From the NCBI RefSeq assembly GCF_003003795.1, contig NZ_PVWK01000056.1, positions 1-64,000 of the forward strand: a stretch of DNA of 64,000 bases. Reading direction: 5' to 3'. Of this stretch, positions 59,316-64,000 are shown piece by piece. The notes under the pieces are model-generated. The model had not been told where the DNA came from. It saw only the letters and a program-made list of their open reading frames with translations, and did not search any database. Origin of the DNA: Stenomitos frigidus ULC18. GTDB lineage: Bacteria; Cyanobacteriota; Cyanobacteriia; Leptolyngbyales; Leptolyngbyaceae. The stretch's first letter is position 1. Every line of letters starts with the position of its first letter. Both the position numbers and the translations under genes were made by a program.

Positions 59316-60641
59316 ATGATTCCGGTTTCCGATCGCTATTGGCTGAAAAACGCCAATGTCCCATTGCCCCTATTGAAGCAAGACAGAGCGCAGTTCGGTC
59401 TACCTGCTGACGCTCAAGACCAAACGAACACTGACTTTCAGCTCGTCGATATCGAAATTGCTCATGGTACGATCGCCCAACTGATCCCTGCTGGAACCTC
59501 CCCTAACAACGACCCTGCGGCTGATTTGCTTGGCGGCATTGTTTTTCCCTGCTTTGTCGATCTGCATACACACCTGGACAAAGGGCACATCTGGGATCGA
59601 TCGCCCAGTCCTGATTGCACTTTCAATGGTGCGATCGACACCATTCAAACTGATGCTCAAACTCATTGGGATGCTGAAGATGTCTATCGTCGTATGGCGT
59701 TTGGGCTGAAGTGCAGCTATGCCCACGGCACTAAAGCGCTTCGCACACATATCGATGCTTCAGGCGCACAAGCAGCCATTAGTCTAAGTGTCTTTAAAGC
59801 ACTGCAGGCAGAATGGGCCGGACGATTGATGCTGCAGGCAGCTTCTCTTGTTTCGCTGGACTATTACCTCACGCCAGCGGGTGAACAGCTTGCCGATCAA
59901 ATGGCTGAATTAGGCGGCATCCTCGGTGGTGTTGCTTATATGAATCCGGCGATCGAAGCCCAAATCGATCGTGCGTTTACTCTGGCAAAAGCCCGCCACC
60001 TCAACCTGGACTTTCACGCTGACGAAACCGACGATCCCAATTCAACAACGCTACGAATCATTGCTGAGACGGCGATGCGGCACCAATTTCAGGGGCAGGT
60101 TGTCTGTGGGCACTGCTGTAGCCTGGCGGTGCAGGAACCCGAAGCCGCTCAAACCACGATCGCGCTCGTTAAGCAAGCAGGCATTGGTATTGTCAGCTTG
60201 CCGATGTGTAACCTTTACTTGCAAGATCGGCAGACAGGACGCACACCGCGTTGGCGTGGTGTGACGTTACTGCACGAGTTAGCACAAGCAGGAGTGCCGG
60301 TTGCGATCGCTAGCGATAACTGCCGCGATCCCTTTCATGGTTTCGGTGATCATGATGGTTTGGAGGTCTTTAGCCTCTCAGTCAAAATTGCTCACCTGGA
60401 TCAACCCTATGGCAACTGGTGCCGTGCGATTACGTCCACTCCAGCTGACCTGATGGGCTTGCCTAGAGTAGGACGCTTTGGCATTGGACTGCCTGCTGAT
60501 CTCGTTTTGTTTAAGGCCCGTCGCTACAGTGAGCTATTGTCTCGGCCGCAGCACGATCGCATTGTGCTGCGGTCTGGGACTGCGATCGACACCACGCTAC
60601 CCGACTATGCTGAATTAGATGACGTCATGGCTAAAGCTTAG
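59316..60641 (+). CDS. codA: Cytosine deaminase-type amidohydrolase
   Basis: 441 residues from the ATG at 59316. Amidohydrolase metal motifs: DLHTHLDKGHIW, NLDFHADETDDPN, VVCGHCCSLAVQ and VAIASDNCRDPFHGFGDHD. HTHLDK and the SDNCRDPF segment are CodA-like. It would convert cytosine to uracil (CodA may also take isoguanine-like rings). Uracil is the substrate of RutA encoded at 24840, so the two loci could form a cytosine-salvage/degradation route. The sole doubt is substrate, as related amidohydrolases use other N-heterocycles. Confidence 0.83.
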   Translation: MIPVSDRYWLKNANVPLPLLKQDRAQFGLPADAQDQTNTDFQLVDIEIAHGTIAQLIPAGTSPNNDPAADLLGGIVFPCFVDLHTHLDKGHIWDRSPSPDCTFNGAIDTIQTDAQTHWDAEDVYRRMAFGLKCSYAHGTKALRTHIDASGAQAAISLSVFKALQAEWAGRLMLQAASLVSLDYYLTPAGEQLADQMAELGGILGGVAYMNPAIEAQIDRAFTLAKARHLNLDFHADETDDPNSTTLRIIAETAMRHQFQGQVVCGHCCSLAVQEPEAAQTTIALVKQAGIGIVSLPMCNLYLQDRQTGRTPRWRGVTLLHELAQAGVPVAIASDNCRDPFHGFGDHDGLEVFSLSVKIAHLDQPYGNWCRAITSTPADLMGLPRVGRFGIGLPADLVLFKARRYSELLSRPQHDRIVLRSGTAIDTTLPDYAELDDVMAKA

Positions 60642-60800
60642 GATTCTGCCTTAAATCATCTCAGGAATGCAAGCCCTGGGTCGGGAATGGCACTGCCACA
60701 CCCCACGAGAAGGCCGACCAAAGCCACCTTTCTTCAAAAAGCGTTGTTTTACGACAGCGCCGCCGCCGCACAATACCATGCTGGATCTCGCTACAGTAGT

Positions 60801-61011
60801 CTAAGGATCATGGATTAAATAAAGTCGACACATTCTTGAGTTACGCATTTGCCCCCAAACCCCTTTTCTTGAATGCCCGATAGGGCTGCTTTAATCAGCT
60901 CAGTTCCCCCAATCTTGGGGGCTGGGGGGCAAACTTCGACAGCTTCTGCAGGGGCGCACGGCCGTGCGCCCCTACGGGAAAGGCCGGATTTATTAAATTC
61001 GTGTTCCTAAG
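60801..61011. repeat. MITE-like repeat with palindromic core
   Basis: Imperfect terminal inverted repeats: CTAAGGATCATGGATTAAAT at the left, and CTTAGGAACACGAATTTAAT when the right end is complemented. Inside, AGGGGCGCACGG and its exact complement form a 24-bp palindrome (60950-60973). TTACGCATTTGCCCCC text recurs inverted at about 63565-63605, and related ends occur near 530-620 and 54060. Confidence 0.55.
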
Positions 61012-61037
61012 GTGCAGTAAGAACGGATTGCTTGGTG

Positions 61038-62147
61038 ATGTCTGACACAAAATCTTATCGTCCTCGACTAGCGATGACGCTGGGTGATCCAGCGGGTATT
61101 GGCCCGGAAGTGGTGCTGAAGGCACTGGCAGTTCCCCCTGTGGACTGTGATATCACCGTGGTCGGTAGTCGATCGCGCCTGATTGCCACTTACCAACAGC
61201 TGCGATCGCTCAAGGCTGCCTTGCCCCTTGCGAACCCAGAGCAGTTGCAGATGCTGGATGTGCCGCTGGCGCCGTCGCTCGAACAGCAAATTGTTGTGGG
61301 GCAGGAAAGCGTTGCCAGTGGAGCCGCAAGTTTTCGCTCTCTTGAAACCGCGATCGACCAGGCGCTGACGGGAGCCTTTGATGGCATTGTTACTGGCCCC
61401 ATTTCCAAAGCGGCCTGGAGTGCAGCCGGGCACGCCTATCCCGGACAAACTGAACTGTTGGCAGAACGGGCAGGCGTTGACCGTTTCGGCATGCTGTTTG
61501 TCGCGCGATCGCCCCATACTGGCTGGTGCTTGCGGACTTTACTGGCGACGACCCATATTCCCTTACGCGACGTTGCTGATGCCCTTACCCCAGCACTTCT
61601 TACCCGCAAACTTGATCTATTAATTGAATGCCTGTGGCAAGATTTTGGCCTGGCAACACCCCGGATTGCGATCGCCGGACTCAACCCGCACAGTGGCGAA
61701 CAGGGCAAGCTGGGGCACGAAGAACAAGACTGGCTCATCCCCTGGCTACAAGCTACTCGCTTGCGCTTGCCCCAGTTACAGCTTGAGGGCCCGATTCCAC
61801 CCGATACGCTGTGGGTGAAACCGGGACAGGCATGGTTTGGTACGACGCATACTCCAGGCTTTAATCCTGCCGATGCCTATCTGGCGCTTTATCACGATCA
61901 GGGGCTGATTCCAGTGAAACTGATGGCTTTCGATCGGGCGGTCAATACTTCGATCGGCCTGCCATTCGTGCGCACGTCACCTGACCACGGTACCGCCTTT
62001 GATATTGCCGGACGAGGGCAGGCGGACGCAACAAGCATAATGGCAGCGCTAGCACTGGCGGCAGAATTTTGCTGTGAACGTCATCGAGTAGCGGCAGCGC
62101 CTAGTCTTTCTAGGTTGCACGATCGCAAGTTGTCTTACAAGTCCTGA
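61038..62147 (+). CDS. pdxA: 4-hydroxythreonine-4-phosphate dehydrogenase PdxA
   Basis: 369 residues from the ATG at 61038; TTG 61032 and GTG 61035 just upstream are alternatives. Conserved PdxA motifs: [38 protein letters not shown] (metal His), [14 protein letters not shown] (metal His), [15 protein letters not shown] (metal His), and [18 protein letters not shown]. It oxidises 4-phosphohydroxy-L-threonine with NAD(P)+ in vitamin B6 synthesis. Its 3' end overlaps the convergent proA by 13 bp. Confidence 0.95.
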   Translation: MSDTKSYRPRLAMTLGDPAGIGPEVVLKALAVPPVDCDITVVGSRSRLIATYQQLRSLKAALPLANPEQLQMLDVPLAPSLEQQIVVGQESVASGAASFRSLETAIDQALTGAFDGIVTGPISKAAWSAAGHAYPGQTELLAERAGVDRFGMLFVARSPHTGWCLRTLLATTHIPLRDVADALTPALLTRKLDLLIECLWQDFGLATPRIAIAGLNPHSGEQGKLGHEEQDWLIPWLQATRLRLPQLQLEGPIPPDTLWVKPGQAWFGTTHTPGFNPADAYLALYHDQGLIPVKLMAFDRAVNTSIGLPFVRTSPDHGTAFDIAGRGQADATSIMAALALAAEFCCERHRVAAAPSLSRLHDRKLSYKS

Positions 62148-63445
62148 TGCGTAAAGGGTTTGGCTTTTGCACCAGAGTAGGTCGCGACAATCTGCCCCTT
62201 ACCGACCAACTGATACTTGTAAGTGATTAAGCCTTCTAACCCAACAGGCCCACGCGGCGGCATTTTTTGGGTACTGATGCCCACTTCGGCACCGAAGCCG
62301 TAGCGGAAACCATCGGCGAAGCGAGTTGAGCAGTTGTGGAAAACCCCCGCTGCATCAACCTGTGCCATAAATGTTGCTGCTGTTTGAGTATTTTCGGTGG
62401 CGATCGCCTCCGTATGTCGAGAACCATAAGTATTGATATGCTCGATCGCTTCGTCTAGATGATCCACAATTTTAATCGCCAGGATCAGGTCTGTGTATTC
62501 GGTAGACCAATCGGCTTCAGTGGCCGCAGCGATATTGAGAATTTCGCGTGTGCGATCGTCGCCACGTAGTTCGACATTACGGAGCTGGAGGGCAACCACC
62601 GCTTCGAGCAAGAATTCGGACGCGATCGCTTGATGCACCAGCAGGGTTTCGATCGCGTTACAAGCGGCAGGATATTGGGTTTTGGAGTCAACGGCGATCG
62701 CTACTGCTTTCTGCACATCAGCCGCTTCATCGACATAAAGGTGGCAGATGCCATCGGCATGACCCAATACCGGAATGCGCGTGTTGTCCTGCACAAAGCG
62801 CACAAACGAGTTGGAACCTCTGGGAATAATGAGATCCACATATTGATCGAGCTGCAGCAGTGCTAGCGTTTCCTCTCTCGTGGTCAAGAGTTGCACGACG
62901 GCAGGATCAATATTGGTTTGGGCTAAACCCTGGCGGATGGCGTTGACTAGCGCTTCGCACGATCGCACCGCTTCCTGCCCACCTTTAAGAATGAGACCAT
63001 TGCCCGACTTGATTGCCAGGCTAGAAATCTGCATCACAGCATCAGGACGGGCTTCAAAAATCACGCCCAGCACGCCTAGTGGACAGGTGAGGCGTGTCAG
63101 CACCAGCCCCTGATCAAGCTCGCGGTGGATCTGCACAGCGCCCACCGGATCGGGTAGCCTGGCGACATCACGAATCCCTGCGATCGCCGCTTGCAGCTTC
63201 GTCTCATCTAGCTTCAAGCGGGCCATCAGCGCGGCCGGAAGCTGTGCGGCTATGGCGGCCTGACAGTCTGCCTGGTTGGCGGCCAAAATTTCTACACTAG
63301 CGGCCTCCAGAGCCTGAGCGATCGCTTCTAGCGCCTGGTTTCTTGTTTCAGTGGATAGGGTTGCCAGGTAACGAGCACTATGACGCACGTGCTGAGCGAT
63401 TTCAGTAAGGGGAGCAGCCGTCGTAGTGGCAAAAACGCTAGTCAT
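62135..63445 (-). CDS. proA: Gamma-glutamyl phosphate reductase ProA
   Basis: 436 residues of the aldehyde-dehydrogenase fold. NADPH-binding and catalytic motifs: [63 protein letters not shown] (Cys nucleophile) and [12 protein letters not shown]. It reduces gamma-glutamyl phosphate to glutamate semialdehyde in proline synthesis. proB is not adjacent. Convergent with pdxA, overlapping by 13 bp. Confidence 0.95.
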   Translation of the reverse strand: MTSVFATTTAAPLTEIAQHVRHSARYLATLSTETRNQALEAIAQALEAASVEILAANQADCQAAIAAQLPAALMARLKLDETKLQAAIAGIRDVARLPDPVGAVQIHRELDQGLVLTRLTCPLGVLGVIFEARPDAVMQISSLAIKSGNGLILKGGQEAVRSCEALVNAIRQGLAQTNIDPAVVQLLTTREETLALLQLDQYVDLIIPRGSNSFVRFVQDNTRIPVLGHADGICHLYVDEAADVQKAVAIAVDSKTQYPAACNAIETLLVHQAIASEFLLEAVVALQLRNVELRGDDRTREILNIAAATEADWSTEYTDLILAIKIVDHLDEAIEHINTYGSRHTEAIATENTQTAATFMAQVDAAGVFHNCSTRFADGFRYGFGAEVGISTQKMPPRGPVGLEGLITYKYQLVGKGQIVATYSGAKAKPFTHQDL

Positions 63446-63611
63446 GGACGATAATCCGGTGCGAGACGATTAGCTGATCAGGATGAATAAGCCTAAAAGC
63501 ATATCCCCATTAAAGCAACCTGTCTACCAAATTTTTATGACTGACACCATAAGCTGAGCAATTCCGCGGGCATTCAAGAAAGGGGGGTCGGGGGCAAATG
63601 CGTCAGTCCTA

Positions 63612-64000
63612 CTAAAACGGCAGTCCCAATGCTTTGGTAATCAATGGCAGCAGTTTGGTGCAGGCTTCGGCAAGTTTGGCAGTGTCGGGCAAAGAGGACG
63701 CGGCACCTTTGAGAAAGGTAATGGCTTGGCTCCCTAAGCCTTTCTTTTCGGGTTGTTCAGGATCTTGAGCCACTTCTGCCAGCACTTTGACGTGTTCTAG
63801 CGCGGAGGCTTTGCCTTTTTCGGGCAGGTCAGCATCGCTTTCAATGGCGGCTTGCAGTTCGATCAGGAGTTCTTTGATGCCGGGTTGGGCAGGGTCAGGG
63901 GCACTGGGCAACTGGTTGACGACGTTGGAAACACTGCCGCTGATGGCACCGAGATTAAGCGTCGATCCGGTGACGTTGCCGCCTATATTTACACTCTGGC
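63612..64000 (-). CDS. C-terminal part of a repeat-type protein (runs off window)
   Basis: The frame is open from the stop at 63612 to the window edge, 129 codons. The edge-proximal part reads SVNIGGNVTGSTLNLGAISG, a beta-rich repeat style seen in cyanobacterial effector and pentapeptide-like proteins. It is followed by a helical tail (GIKELLIELQAAIESDADLPE, ALEHVKVLAEVAQD, ACTKLLPLITKALGLPF). Such tails often cap cyanobacterial signalling or effector-associated proteins. The N-terminal domain is outside the window, so no function is assigned. Confidence 0.65.
   Translation of the reverse strand, partial: QSVNIGGNVTGSTLNLGAISGSVSNVVNQLPSAPDPAQPGIKELLIELQAAIESDADLPEKGKASALEHVKVLAEVAQDPEQPEKKGLGSQAITFLKGAASSLPDTAKLAEACTKLLPLITKALGLPF

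Overview
The window reads as the chromosome of a filamentous-type cyanobacterium. Copies of the HIP1 octamer GCGATCGC and its GATCGC core occur throughout. The gene families are typical of the phylum: CHAT and orthocaspase-like proteins, very large multi-PAS histidine kinases, and PPC-type kinase ectodomains. Spacers carry the usual cyanobacterial low-complexity text, heptamer tracts and palindromic repeats. No rRNA, tRNA or CRISPR array was seen.

Layout. 0-0.9 kb: an IS630-type transposase fragment that has landed in an older transposase fragment. 0.9-7.5 kb: cysA, an AI-2E-type exporter, and an OppB/OppC-type permease pair split by an oppositely oriented secreted CHAT protein. 7.7-19.8 kb: a signalling island with small secreted or repetitive peptides, two cupins, a SnoaL-like protein, a hybrid response regulator, a PAS protein, a 1440-residue multi-PAS/GAF histidine kinase and a receiver protein. 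Five promoters here share a 29-bp element built of 11-bp direct repeats. 19.9-24.7 kb: a SulP-type transporter without STAS, an IS5-type transposase, and an orthocaspase homologue whose catalytic His/Cys are Tyr/Ser. 24.8-28.0 kb: a short pyrimidine-degradation operon (rutA-rutC-rutB-aldo/keto reductase). 28.5-40.3 kb: larE, prs, yqeY-type, Ser/Thr kinase, bioD, PAS kinase, GlcG-type, BMP lipoprotein, GNAT and M20 amidohydrolase.

40.3-47.1 kb is a chromosomal integron: an IntI-type integrase on the minus strand, an attI-type core site, and seven plus-strand cassettes, each ended by an 85-88 bp attC. The cassettes encode a membrane protein, an alpha/beta hydrolase, a Vat-type acetyltransferase and four GNATs, the last closely resembling AAC(3)-I aminoglycoside acetyltransferases.

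47.3-52.5 kb carries a receiver protein and a sugar phosphotransferase system in two polypeptides (EIIA-HPr-EI fusion and EIICB-B'). 53-64 kb holds N-formylglutamate amidohydrolase-type, DUF2294, a solitary DNA methylase, a two-RCK membrane protein, a LuxR-type remnant, two small proteins, cytosine deaminase, pdxA, proA and the 3' end of a repeat-type protein.

The two most notable systems are the integron with its acetyltransferase cassettes and the 8-19 kb regulon. In the latter, an OmpR/PhoB-type regulator sits among genes sharing an 11-bp-repeat promoter element. Two of the small proteins end in GVIVxD, and one of these genes has been broken by a 182-bp TA-flanked MITE. Functions are assigned by recognising motifs; no database search was run.
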